Origin: Tetraselmis striata
Taxonomy: Eukaryota > Chlorophyta > Chlorodendrophyceae > Chlorodendrales > Chlorodendraceae
Direction: 5' to 3'
NCBI GenBank assembly: GCA_006384855.1
Contig: VCJN01001388.1
Location: 62,001-126,000 of the forward strand
Length of the DNA stretch: 64,000 nt
A program made the translations under genes and the position numbers. The notes under the pieces were generated by a model that saw only the letters and a list, made by a program, of their open reading frames with translations, did no database searches and had not been told where the DNA came from. Below, one piece after another: positions 10,506 through 33,697 of this stretch. Positions within the stretch are counted from its first letter, which is position 1. Every line of letters starts with the position of its first letter.

Positions 10506-12941
10506 TATCGACTAGAAGTCTAGAAGCGCCCCAAGAGAAAACACACCCAAGAGAAACATGCAGCGACTTTTGTGGCAAGCTGTACATATGCCCGTTGAAA
10601 CTCCCTCCCCCCCCCCCCCCCCCCCCCCCCCCGCCCGGGGGGGCGTCATCTGAAGCGCGCCCACCACCTCAACATCGCCCCTCTCTCGCAGCAGAGGCAA
10701 ACGGGGTGCCGTCGACTGTGGCCGTGTTCACATCCGCCCCAGCCATCAGCGGCAGGTCCACGTGATTTGCGCTGCGGTGATGAGAGTATGCTCCACGGGG
10801 CCGCGCCGGGCGCGCTCGCCTCGTCACCCGTTGCACTGAACGAGAGGAAGAGAGCGGGGCGACGACACATGTCGGCGCTCTGTGGGTCGTCTGCCTGGTC
10901 GACTACGTTCATTCCCCTAACGCGAGGCCCTACTTGCACAGTGTTGCGTCGCAGGTCGCGGAGCGTGCACAACTGCGCGAGAAGACAGTCGCTAGAGCCG
11001 GCACGGGTATTACTGTGAGGTCGTCGTTTGTTGCATCCGTACTGCTATGAAGCAGAGCAGTCGCAAGATTCAGGATAATGTTGTAACGCTGGACCACACT
11101 ACGCCGCCAGAACGAATCCACGTTGTAGCAACCTCGACCGTCAGGTTACTGGCGCGTACATGGTCCCGCCGCTGTGTGCGAGGTAGCAACGAGGGAGCTC
11201 GTCGGGTGGCAGCAGTTCGGGTGCAGGTTTTTGATAACTTGCCACGCAGCGACACTTAATTTCTCCTTGGCATATGAATGCCCCCTGCCATGCTGTCATA
11301 CTACCGCAGCGCTACTGATGCGACACGACCGCCGAAACTACTCACTCAGCCTGCTGGCGCGAGGGCGGGGGCGGCTAGCTGGTGCTGACGAGAAATAGGT
11401 CGCCATGATGACGCCTCGGGAGAGCCTAGCAGCGCGGCAGGCGGCGCGCGCGGCGGCAGTATATTGCACATTATACAGTTTTCCACGAAAGAAATACTTC
11501 ACCAGCTGCGAGACCCGCGCATGGATGATGACTGCATTAGACACCGGGAGTGCAGAGCTACCGCAGAAACGGATGAGCGCTGCAGTGGATCCTCCAGCAC
11601 CACCTATGTAGTGCTGGAGTGTACGGAACTAGAGAGGTCGACGGTCAGCTGGCAGCTTGCGCCCTATGCGACGAGCCGCAGCCAGCACTCCAAATAAAAT
11701 CTTGCAGAGGCCGCCGGGCGCGTTGTGCTAGACTTAGCTGCGACCGCTACCAGCACTAGCAGTATTGTGACTACGAATAGCGGCGCGCGAGCTGTCTGCC
11801 TGCTGATACTAATAACCTGTGACTCGCTTAAGTACTTTACAATGACAATCCTCAAATAGGGCGGCGGGGTCGACGACTGCATCCAACGCGACCGACCGTC
11901 CGCAGACGATCCCTGCGAGAGCGCGAGCTGGAAACAAGTAATTCGTCTGTGTAGCCCCTGCTACTATATTTAGCGGTTTCAAGATATAGTACTACCGCCG
12001 CCAGTATGATAAGCAATAACTACTAACATCACTACCCGCTGTAAATAAATAAATGGATTGATGTATATATATGCGAATGTTATAATGGTTCGAATGCTGT
12101 CTAGAAGCCTATAAATATATATATACTACTATGAACCTGCAGTACTGCTACTAGATATTGCATTGGCGACTTATATAATACATATTGCTGTAATCATTTA
12201 TTCAAGAGGGGACTGGGACAGCGTTTCTGGTGGCGTCTGTAACATGTAGGCTCCTTGTCCTATTCAGCTTGGGTGGGCGGTAGTAGCGAGTAGCTGCTGC
12301 TACTAGTATTTAGTTCTATTACATTATTGGGTGATACGAGAGATGGAGGACGAGAAAGACACAGGTCATCAGATAGCGGTCATCCCTGAATCCCTGCATG
12401 CAGGCAGCGACGGGGGCGCGCAGAGAACGCATATATCATTCGGTGGCTGTGGCCCCCCACCCCAACCCATTGGGTATATGCGGCTGCAGCCCAAGCGGCT
12501 GTTAAATACATTATACATATGTTCAGTCAGTAGCAGCAGGGGAAAAGTAGTATTTTCGGGTTCCGCGCCGCCTCATTAAAGTTATATTTCACCATATCAG
12601 CACAATCCTTGTCACATCGCGGCTTATCGATTGCTCACCGCATCTGGAACACGGCCCACCTGATTATGACCGGATTATAACTCACTAAAGGCCTTGCCCG
12701 GCTTAGGAAATGATCATCACACAGACAGCACAATAGGAGGGGCAAATGCGCACGGCTGGCCTGGCGGGTACAATATTGCATTGATTTCTTGGCGACCCTA
12801 GCTTGGGCGCCTCTGGCGAGTTGGGCGTCCCTGGCTGATTGCTTCGAGCGCCCATCAACCCTCTCGCTGTCACCCAAAAAGGCGGCGACGTAAGCACGGG
12901 GCGGACAGCCAACACGGAGGAGCGCATTGGGTGCCTGGCCT
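10506..12941. other. Spacer, no recognised gene
   Basis: About 2.4 kb downstream of the M16 peptidase gene (on its strand). It holds a C26-type tract at about 10605-10632 and moderately AT-rich DNA at 11940-12330. The open frames at 10217-10765, 10646-10972, 11047-11700 and 12331-12579 resemble no family I know. The part next to 12942 presumably contains the peptidase 3' UTR. Confidence 0.4.
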
Positions 12942-24095
<11,154 letters not shown>

Positions 24096-24753
24096 GCCAT
24101 CCTCGCCGACACAGGTCTGACTCTTGCGCGGCGGCGTCCGCCTCTTCGCCCTCGACGGACTGAGGTCGAAATTCAGCCGTCGCGGGCGACGACGACAAGC
24201 AGAAGATCCACCGCGCGTGCTGCGCGCGCACAATTCAAGCGCCGGACCTCCCTTCTGCTCGGAAACGCGGAACGGCCTACAGGGTACTGTATCCGCGGTC
24301 GGGCGGGTAGTTGGGGACGCACTGCCGGCGGGGAACCGACCAACCGACGCCGCCAGCGCAAGATTGTGCCGAAGCAATATCGACAGGGGCGGGCGGCGGG
24401 GGCTACCCTGACGTCTGCAGGCATGTCGGCGATCGCCAGCAATCGCGCGCATTACGAACCCATCCAACCGGAAGACGAAGCTCGGCACAGTGGCACACGC
24501 ATACACAAACTCACTCGCGCTTGCCCGCAGGCCCGCATGGATACACAAGCACGCCCGTAGCCGGTCCAAGTACAAGCACGTCAAGGCCGACGCAGTTGCC
24601 AGCACGTTGGTTTGTCCGGGAGGCTCGAGCTCGATCGTCCTGCTGCGGCCCACAGTGGCGACAGCGGCGGTCCGCCGGCCCCGGCGCACCGCTGTCCGCG
24701 TCCCCCCGTGCGGTCGCAACGCGTGCGGAAACCACCGTGGCTCCAAATAGCAT
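24096..24753. promoter_or_regulatory. Bidirectional promoter region
   Basis: The M16 gene (reverse) and the SET-methyltransferase gene (forward) start 0.66 kb apart, or 0.88 kb if the M16 start is 23873. The interval is GC-rich, has no clear TATA box, and its open frames look like shadows. A shared promoter is inferred from the geometry only. Confidence 0.35.
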
Positions 24754-27700
24754 TTGGGGATGGCTGCGACGTCGGCACGGGCCGGCTGGGTTGGGGACGG
24801 GTGCTCAGTTGTGGGGCACCTCGGGGCTGGCGCCGGGACGCCATCGCCGACCAGCGAAACCGCGCTCGGCCGCTCGGCCGAGCCGAGCACCCGCCCATGT
24901 GCGGGTTCCACGCGCCGCCGGCTCTCCCTGAGCCTCTCCGCGCTGAAATCCACGCCTCCAGCACACGGAGGCCGCACCCAGGCCAGGGCCGCCACCCCCT
25001 GCTGCTCATCCCGGCAGGCGGAGGGGGCAGGGACGGCAAACGGAAACCCTGCCGCCGGTCCCTCGGCGATAGCCCGGCGCCTCGAGGCGGATGAGTGCGC
25101 TGCGGGCGGCGAGGCGCCATCGCCTGGCTGCCTAGCAACGGAATGTCATCCCGAGGCGAATAGCAACCGCCTGCCGGCCGGCTCCACACGCCGCCGACTC
25201 TCCCTCAAACTATCCGCGCTGGCGGCCTCACCGCAAACAGGCGGCAGCCGGGACAGAGCAGCGAGCTGGGCGGCTGGTGCACCGGGGTCATCCCCAATTG
25301 GGGGGGGTGTGGCTGGAGCGCTGCCAGCCTCCCCTTCCGCGTGCTGCTCCTCGCTGGTTGGAGCGGCTTCCGCCCCCCCCGGATCCGGACCCTCAGCCGG
25401 TGTCGGCATCCAGGATCCAGCTGGGAGCGGGCCTTCGCCCAGCAGCAGCCGGGGGCTGGCCGCCAGGGGCTTGGTCACGCCGCAGCGCAGCTTGCATGTT
25501 AGGAGCCCCTCACGTGGCACCGAGGGCGGCGCAGCGCAGCGGTCGTCCGAGTGCATCGTTCTGTCCTCCAGCGAGGACGAAGATGCTTTCCAGCCTCGGA
25601 GAATCAGCGCCCGGAAGCGGCGGCGCAAACCCCCCATTCGTATGCCGATCCAGCGCCTCTGCACAGGCAACACCTCTGACAGCGAAGCGCCGGTGGGGCA
25701 GGTCAGCCCGCCCCCCCTGCGCCTTACCATCACCATCCACCCACACCCGGCTGTGAACGTCACTTTTTCCAGGCTGGGAATGAGCACGGTTAGAGGCGCG
25801 GCGGGGCGCTGCCTCATGCGATGTGCTCCCGCCTGGCAGAGGCCGGGGAAGGCGCCGCGGCCCAATGGATCCATGGAGCAGCCGAGCCCCAACCCGAAGA
25901 GGCGCATAGGTGCGTTTGTGGCGCTCCCGCATGTTGCTGGGGACTGGCTCTAGGGTGCGCAGCGTCGCCTGAGCCGCATGCCCGCTGTGCGGCGCAGCTG
26001 CGGCGGCCGGCACCACCAGCAGGGCGGCGGAGCGCTGCTTGTGTCAGGACATCGCCAATGGGAAGGTGACTGGCACGCCTGCCTTCCGGCGGGGCGTGCA
26101 GAGTGTGCAGCTACAATGCTCCGCTTGCCCGCCATCATGCTGGGCCCGATGCCATGCGCAATGAGCGGGACTTGTCGCAGACTGAGGTCCTGCCAGCGGG
26201 GGTACAGCCATGCAGTGAGGCTCCATGCTGGAGTCACATCGCATTACTGGAATATTACTGATTACTGGAATATGCTCGCTCTGTCTCGTTCTCTAGAGAG
26301 AGAGGGAGAGAGAGAGGGCGGGTGGGGGGGAGAGGGGAGGGAGAGAGAGACCTTGCATGGAGCTGTAGGAGGTTTGAGGGCACCACTCTTGCTCTCTAAT
26401 TTCTACCGTGCAAGGCTGGATTTGCTGCCAATCATGATGCAGACCTTCACTCTTACACTTTGCAAATAGCACGCGATCTGTCTGCACGTAGGCCCTACTC
26501 TCTCACACGTGCGGCTATATAAAGAGTTGACCACCTCGCAGACCACTGTCGGTTAAACGCAGCCTGGTTCTTATGTCTTCGCATGGCCGGGATAGCCCTG
26601 TGAGTATGCCACCGTCTCAGACTGCCGAATGAGTAGTGGTGGGTCCACAGCTCTACGGTCAGCGTCCTACCAGGATCAGCAGCAGGGACTGCGGTCTTTT
26701 CCGGTTTCCGTGGTCGATCAGCCTTTGCTATGGTTCTGCTGTGTTTTCGTTTGACGGGCGGGTTTTTATTCGATGTGTACATACCATCGCGTCGGCACCC
26801 GTGCGCTGCCGGTGTGTGATGTATCGCATCAATCAGCCTGGTGTCCGGAGCCAAGGCGCCACAGGGCTCTATCAGCTGCACCACGTTGGACTGCTCCTGC
26901 TCGGCCCTGCTGAATGACTGCCATGTGTGGCGCATGTGTGGCCCGTGCTTGGCCACCCTGCCGGCGGCGGCGCGCAGGAAGCGCAGCCCATCCCGGTCTT
27001 CAACGGCATCGATGACGAGCCTGCGCCGAAATTCCAGTGAGTATCAGTCTCGGGGCTGCACGCCCTGCTGCCGGCGGCACACCCCCCATAATGGCACCCC
27101 ATGTGTCTCTGTGGGCTCTGTGGCTGCTTTACTGCGCAACTTGCCATGCATCGCCACAGGGACGGGTCGCGCCGCTTGACTCCCCTCCTCCTCCCCTCCC
27201 GTCCCAGGTACATTACTCAGGTGCACATGCACACAAAGGCGTGGCAGGTGGTCAGGGAGGCGGCCGCAAGTGACTGGAAGTTCTGCATCCCATCGGGCCC
27301 CTTCCTGCCGGCGCCGGCGAGCCGCATGTATGACAAGTGCGGTCGCTTGACAAGCGATCACGGAGACTACCTCTACCTGGGCATCGATGAGGTGCGCGAC
27401 GTTGCGATGAGCTGGTTCGATGTGCGCATGCTGGTACGTTTGGGAAAAGCAGGAGAGGCCAATTGTATGCGCTCCCGTACTTTCTTGAGAATGATGACGG
27501 TTTCCCAGCCATCGTCCTAGCATGTATAGATTACATCATGTTTGTCATGATTTTAATTTGGTGCGGGAATCGTCGAATTCTTGGATAGTCGCAGCTTACA
27601 TAATATGGCCTTGAGAACCCATCACACGTGCAGACCCCTGTAGTTGCCCGCGCGCTTGAGACTAGATACCCGGCAGGTTTGCATCAACCGCCTTCATGGC

Positions 27701-30700
27701 GGAGCCGGCCTTTGTTCATTTGGAAGCTCTTGAATAAGATTAGTCACGCAGGTACGCTACCGCCGGATTGGTGCAAGAACCACACTGATGCGGGCGAACT
27801 GTGGAAGTGCTTAGCCGCCCCTCACCTCTTATCCTTCAACTATGGAAACGGCAATATTCGTAGCCGTCGTTGTCGATGCCAGGGGGTGGAAGCCGTAATA
27901 ACCCATGGGATGACACGCCAAAAGTGTGCCCCTCACAAACACATGAAGTGCCATACCTCATCGGCTCGACTGGTTCAAAACTTCCAAGTTCAAAACCGAT
28001 CCAAATGGACGGGGAGCAACATTACCAGCAGACCATGTGGTGCGCATCTGGCGAATTTCCTTGCAGCCTTTTCCTTTCTAGTCTGGCGTGCCTCCAGAGA
28101 GGTCCACGAAAACTTAAATTACAGGCACAGTGATCTTGCGCGCAGCTCCAGGGCAATCTTTTAGTATACAGGTGCCGACGCTCCTATAAAAGAACTCCTA
28201 TTCTGAGCCTGAATCTGGGCTTGCATGCAGCCTATAAACAAAAACATGCGCTATTATAGTTTCGTCCACATGTGACTTCAGACAGGGCAGGCAGGTTATT
28301 ATTCGCAGTGTTCTTGTTCCTGCCCCGGCGCCCGTACAGCTGCATCTGACACTGTCGTCGGCGGCCGGTCATCTCCCCGCGCGCTCCTCCCGTCTCTCCC
28401 CCCAGAGGGGAGCCAAGCCAGAGCACCAAGTCACAAGCAACGGCGTCAGGCTCCCGCTGCAGGTGTTCAAGGTCAGCCAAGAGAAGGGCTGGGGGCTGCG
28501 CTGCTGTGCGGACATCCCTGCCGGCACCTTTGTGTGCGAGTACATGGGCGAGCTCATCTCGGAGAAGGAGGCGGTGAGCCGCCTGCCGCACCCCGCGCCC
28601 CCCCCCCCCCCCCCCTTCCGGCTCCCCCCCCCTCCTCGGCGCCCGTTCCGCCTGCCCTACCAGCCATTCCTTTGGCGGCGTGGTGTTCCTCATAGTATTT
28701 GGCAGAGAATAAATGTACATAGCCGGTGCGAGTGCGGGTGCCGACGCATGTAGAAGAACCCGTAATATATATGAGCCCCGCTTGCTGGAATGAGAAATGC
28801 GAATGGAAACATTCGGTTTAGTTCCGTTACAGTTTTGTGCATATTTTGACCTCTGACACTTAGAGCAGGTTTTCATTTGCCGATGATTCGCATCCTACCA
28901 ACTAACCGGTCCAGTAGGATGGAAGTTCGGCAATAAGAAATAGAATAAAAATCGAATAGAATTAGAAAATGTGTTGATGATTTGTTTTTGAAAGAAACTG
29001 ACAGATACATCTTCGCCGTTTTGCGAAGTAGTTTCGTAAAGCATTAAGTACATTGATTGAGTTTGTATTGCCCATTTGTGAAGGAAAACTGTATGTGCAT
29101 TGTTTGAATTTAGATCGCGATACAGGAAGAGGGCCGATGCATCACGATATGATTACATTATCAAGTACGTACGGCTACTCGTAATGTCTTACTCATTATC
29201 GTATCGTCGTAATCCTTCATTTATGAATGGTATTATTATAGGTTATGATTAACACGTACACAGCGCATATATACTGGTACGGACTATACATAGAGTGCTC
29301 GGTAAGGACTACGAACGCCGCGTCATCAAGCACTGCAAACATGAATGATCACACACTCCTTTGTATCGCGTTCAAACAATCTACTACGATGAAATCGGTT
29401 CAGCAATAACAAGAAAAAAAGAATGCTCTAGAGAGTAGCGGAATAAAATAGAAATAGGTAAACGCTAGAGGGGTGGCAAATGAAAGGCGCCGCCGTTTGA
29501 ACCCTGTGCTGCCTACCTCTAGTTACTATTCTTTTGGTGTCAGCACTCGTGCGCCGACTGCCCACTGTTTTTTTTATTGAAGCCTAGGAACTGTGTGTAG
29601 CAGCTCGCACTCGCGCTGTTTGAAAAGTTGCGAGATAGATGTCCAAACCCCGTCGCCTGGATGCCCTGGGCGGGTGCCGCAGAACAAGAAGGGCCGCCCA
29701 GATAAGTACCTCTACTGCCTGGAGCACTACGAGCTGGTCTGCGACGACGAGGTGAAGGAGGACCCCTCCCGCAAGGAATACGCGGAGCAGCGCTGCTTGC
29801 CGGTCCTCACGGCGCCACCCACGCTGGACGCGCTGCGCAAGGGGAACGTCAGCCGATTCCTGAACCACGACGACAACGGCAACGTCGACGTGGCGGTGGT
29901 CTTCTCCAGCAAACTGCACAGCACCGTGTACTTCAGGTGCGGGCCAGCACATCGGGTGGACGCTAGGGGTAAGGGTTACCAACGCATCTATAAGAACGCC
30001 TGTTAAGAGCCTCGAATCGGGCTCGCATGCAACCTTAAAGGAGATTCGCTTGACTTCCGCCATGCCTTTGTCTACGTTTGACCTCTGGCAGGCAGGTCGG
30101 GCGGCTCGGATTTGCAGTGTTGTTAGTACCCCGCCGGCATCCATTTCCCTTATCCCTTTCTGTTGAGTGGCCGAAATTCGACACCGGTGCGACCTGTGTT
30201 CTATACAGTATTGGAATCCGGAGCGGCCAAACCTGAAATGCAATGGGTCGACCCGTGTGGAATTCCGTCGATAAGTATTCGGTAGCGAAACCCTAAAACG
30301 ATGTTGGGGGGTAGTTTCCAATGCCATGCCATGCCGTACTCGCAGCTCTTAGCTGAATGGCACAATGGATAGCATTGCGTGACTTCGGGCTTTCTTCCAT
30401 TGAACTCGCAAGGCTGCTATGGGACAGCATGGAGTGGAGGGTACTCGTCTCCAGAAGTTCACAATCCCATCATGGACACGGTTTTGGATGCCTGGCCCGC
30501 TGTGTTGCTGAGGGAGGCGGGGCTGCGTGCGCCACTCGCGGGCCAGGATATGCTTCTTCGCCTTTCAAGACATCCCGGCCTACACCGAGCTGACCTACAA
30601 CTACAGATACACCGAGGACACTTGTCCCGAGTGGCTGGTGCGCCTTCTTGTCTGCCCCCTCCCCCTCTTGCTGATCGCACAAGTCCTCTCGGCTTCATCC

Positions 30701-33697
30701 CCTTGACCCCCTCCCCCCTCCCCCCCCCCCCCCCTCTTCCCCCGGCTGCGGCATGGCCCCTGAGGAAACATGCCGCCACGTGCGCAGGAGCGGTATCGCG
30801 CCAGGCAGGGCCACGGCGGCGCCAGCGCCATCAAGCCCTGTGACAAGACGCGACACCCATCCCGGCCGCCGGACTTTATCCAGATCGGCAACCGCTCCCG
30901 CCGCAACGCAAGCAAGCTGAAATCGCCCGCCGCCACGACCCCCACGCAGGAGCCGGGACGCCGACCCCGGGAAGGCTGCACTTCCAGCGGCGGCAGGAGC
31001 CATGCTGGCCAGGCGAACCCCAGCGACCAGGCGGTGGCAGCAGCGGCAGCTGACTCTCAGGGCACGGACATGCCGAGGTGAGACATGCGCACTCTTGAGC
31101 GCTGTTCATCCCTACTGGGCCGTGGGGCGTCATGCGTCGCATGCTGGTTACTGTGCTTGACGAGGCGCTGGCGTGCCCCCCTCCCCCGGGGCCCCTTTGG
31201 CATCCAGGAACGTCAAGCGGTATGGGAACAAGCACTGCTGGGTGGTTCTAGACAAGAGCAAGGAGCCAGGCGCGGATGCGGATGTCCACTTGGGCCGCTA
31301 CACGCTAGACGAGCTTCAGCATGTCCGCCGCCCTGCCAATGCTACCCCCTGTCATTCATCATATAACATCCAATGTTCTTACCCCCCCCCCCCCCCCCCA
31401 CATACACACACCAAAAAGAGGAGTGCATCCCCAAGCATCGATTCACCGAAGCATCTCCCATACGTGCCTTCCAATGTGTGCTCCGTGCTCGCCGCTAACG
31501 GGATCAAATGCGCGCCCCTAGGCTGCGCACGCTGCGGACATTGGGCTCCTGCTCCTGCGGCGGCAGCAACGCGGCCTGAACTACCAGGCGCGCGTGTATG
31601 CTGACCTCATGGCGCGGAACGGGTGCCCCCTGGCGCATTCCGCCGACTCGGCGGCGGCGGCGCCAGCGCACCAGATGCCGGAGACACGCCTGCCCGCCGA
31701 TGAGCTGCAGCTCGTCTTTGAGGACGTTCACCAGCGGCTGCGGGCCGGCCCCCACGCGCGCGCGATGCTCGACGACGGTGCAGCCGCCGGGCAAGGCGGC
31801 GCAGGGCACCCGCGGCCGCCTGCCCGCCAGAACCTTGGCCGCCGCGGGCGAAGGTCTCAACGCGCAACAGCATCCAAGTGGGATGAGGTGAGGGCGGCAG
31901 CCCTCCCTCATGCTGACCGTGCTGTTCCGCGCGGAGGTGGCCCTGCTCTCTGCGCCGGTGGCATCGGAACTGGGCGTCAGCGGGTGCGATATTCCTGTGT
32001 TGTGGTGCAGGCGCCCGTGGAGGGGTCGGCTGCGATGGATCCGTTGGAGGGGGGTGACTTTATCAACCTTGTGACGCCCTGTGGCAGCGACTGCGAGGAG
32101 GGGGAGGAGCCCGAGGCGCAACCGGAGGAAATGGCGGAGGACGAGGGTGAGGAGGGGGGCGCGGGCGAGGGGCAGGAGAGGGGCTCGCCCTCCAGCGCCT
32201 CCAGCTTGGCGAATGCGTTGTCTGCCGCAGAGCATGGCGGCGCTGGCGGCGCCCTGCCGCCCGCCTCTTCTCTAGTGGTACAGAGCACCAGGACGCCAGG
32301 GGAGCCAGAGTCCAGCCGGGCGGCGTCCGCGAGCAAGTCCGGCGACAAGGGCGCCGTGCCCCACGACCACGACCAGGCGCGGAGGCGAGCGCCCCCCTGC
32401 CCCGGGCGTCCTCCCGTGGGAACGGCCTTTGTGAAGCACCTCGAGACGCGCGGGCGAGGCGGAGAGCGCCAGGAGGTCGAGGTGCTGTCGGCGGGCTTTG
32501 TGCTCAAGGACTTCATGGACGCCACGGACGACGTCGCATCGCTGGCGCGCTCCGCTGACAAGGCCATCAGCCTGGTGTTTGCAGACTGTCCGCGCGCCCC
32601 GCCCGCTGGACAGGCTGGCAACAGCGCCGGCGCCGGCGGCGAGCCCTGGGGCCGGCGGGAGTTCACCCGCTCGGTGGTGTTGCCACTGATCGTCAACGGC
32701 GGGAGCCTGGCCGGGGTGCGCTTCGCGTGGTTCGTGGCTCCCGCCCAGCTGGGGGCGCTGCTGGACGTCTGCGAGAGCCACAGCCTGAAGTTCGAGACCT
32801 TCACGTGGGTGCAGCCTCCCGCAGCCGATGCTGGCCGGGGCGTGTGCTGCAACACGGAGCACTTTGTGGTGGCCTGCCCTGAGGGGGAGGACCTCGCTGC
32901 GTTCTGGGAGGAGGCCGACCCGGGCCGCTACTGCACGGGTCAGCACTTTGACTGCGTGACCGCCGCTGAGCGCGTGCGGGGCGGGTGCGGCGAGCCGCTC
33001 AACCCGCGCCAGAAGCCGGTGGGCCTCTTGATGCGCGTCCTGGACATGTGCGTGGACGAGACCCCGCTGGTGGTGGACCTCACGTGCGGAACCGGCACGA
33101 TGGCGGTAAGCGCTGACGCCCCGGCCGCTGGCACAGCGCAGGATTCTGCCGCATCATATGTCCAACCGTACAAACACAAACAGTCTGCACATAAAGGACG
33201 TTTTTGACCCCCTCCCTAATACCCCCCTCCCAATAATAGCGAATACATCACGAATATTAAGACGCGAATGAGCAAAACACTTCATATTTTGCCCCCCGCG
33301 AACCGTATGCAATCGCATACATTTAACGTGCCATTCAAGCTGGGCTGAACTCAGTTCTTGCGGTCGGTGCTGATGCTGGTGATGTGTGATTGAGAGCCAG
33401 CCACCTACGAGGACCATCATCGCATGGCATGGCTTGTCTGTTTTCAAGTTCTAAATTACACTGCTGCTCAGGTCGCCGCAAGCGCAAGGCGCTGCCGGTC
33501 GTTAGCACCTCCGCCGTCGGGAGCGGCCGTACTCGGGGCTGGGTGTGCGCCCGCACCGCCCGCCGCCGCCGCACGTCATTCTGGTGGACGTGGACCCTGT
33601 GCAGCTGGAGGCGGCGAGGGCGCGGCTGTGCAGCTGGGGGAAGGAGCGAGGCCGGCGAGTGCTGGATGGAGACTGGGCTACCGGCACGTGGACCTGA
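24754..33697 (+). CDS. SUVR-like SET protein fused to a beta-class amino-methyltransferase-like domain
   Basis: Twelve phase-consistent exons: 24754-25909, 25998-26065, 26978-27036, 27208-27433, 28406-28573, 29683-29936, 30547-30637, 30788-31077, 31208-31322, 31522-31887, 32011-33105, 33506-33697; 1359 residues. The N-terminal 385 residues are low-complexity, with two GSTRRRLSL repeats and a SUMO-interaction-like IVLSSSEDED (about 267-276). Exons 2-4 give DIANGKE, PIPVFNGIDDEP and FQYI, the start of a SUVR-type pre-SET. SET follows: GWGLRCCADIPAGTFVCEY, GNVSRFLNH, ELTYNY. The C-terminal third carries, in beta-class order, LVFADCPR (motif IV place), LNPRQKP, VDLTCGTGT (motif I) and LVDVDP (motif II). 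Expected role: chromatin regulation in the nucleus. Odd points: the pre-SET and post-SET cysteine clusters are missing, NHSC reads NHDD, and DPPY reads DCPR. A weak donor at 31323 joins the halves; they could be two genes, although the phases support one. Confidence 0.72.
26066..26977. other. Long intron of the SET gene with a TATA-like motif
   Basis: 912 nt. It holds a (GAGA)n purine stretch at 26295-26350 and a CTATATAAAG motif near 26513-26522. The latter could mark an internal promoter for a shorter transcript that starts just before the pre-SET exons; this is speculation from one motif. Confidence 0.35.
28165..28305 (-). repeat. Dispersed element E copy in a SET-gene intron
   Basis: The reverse complement reads CCTGCCTGCCCTGTCTGAAG, then GTGGACGAAACTATA, a TATAGGCTGCATGCAAGCCC block and TATAGGAGCGTCGGCAC, in the same order as the other copies. 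Confidence 0.7.
28740..29580. other. AT-rich part of a SET-gene intron
   Basis: Most of the 1.1 kb intron between the two SET exons. The sequence is much more AT-rich than the exons, with no supported frame or recognised repeat. Confidence 0.4.
29965..30120 (-). repeat. Dispersed element E copy in a second SET-gene intron
   Basis: The reverse complement reads GACCTGCCTGCCAGAGGTCA, AACGTAGACAAAGGC, TTGCATGCGAGCCCGATTC and TCTTATAGATGCGTTGG, matching element E block by block. Confidence 0.7.
30353..30425 (+). other. tRNA-Arg-like sequence (possible SINE head)
   Basis: TGGCACAATGGATAGCAT fits an A box of tRNA-Arg type, and TGACTTCGGGC could be an anticodon arm with TCG. The B box region (CATTGAACTCG) is poor, and an acceptor stem does not pair convincingly. 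It lies in a SET-gene intron. Either a decayed tRNA-derived element or chance. Confidence 0.25.

Noticed and set aside
25146-25907. Reverse open frame of 253 codons opposite the SET gene N-terminus
   Set aside because: The forward frame carries the SIM-like motif and splices in phase to the pre-SET exons; the reverse frame has no motif and no partner exons.
26513-26522. TATA box as the true start of the SET gene
   Set aside because: Exons 1 and 2 (24754-25909, 25998-26065) join in phase to the pre-SET exon and supply the expected DIANGKE sequence, so the gene most likely starts upstream; an internal promoter stays possible.
31504-32855. Reverse open frames of 243 and 292 codons
   Set aside because: Antisense to the methyltransferase exon, no recognised motif, and inconsistent with the forward splice phases.
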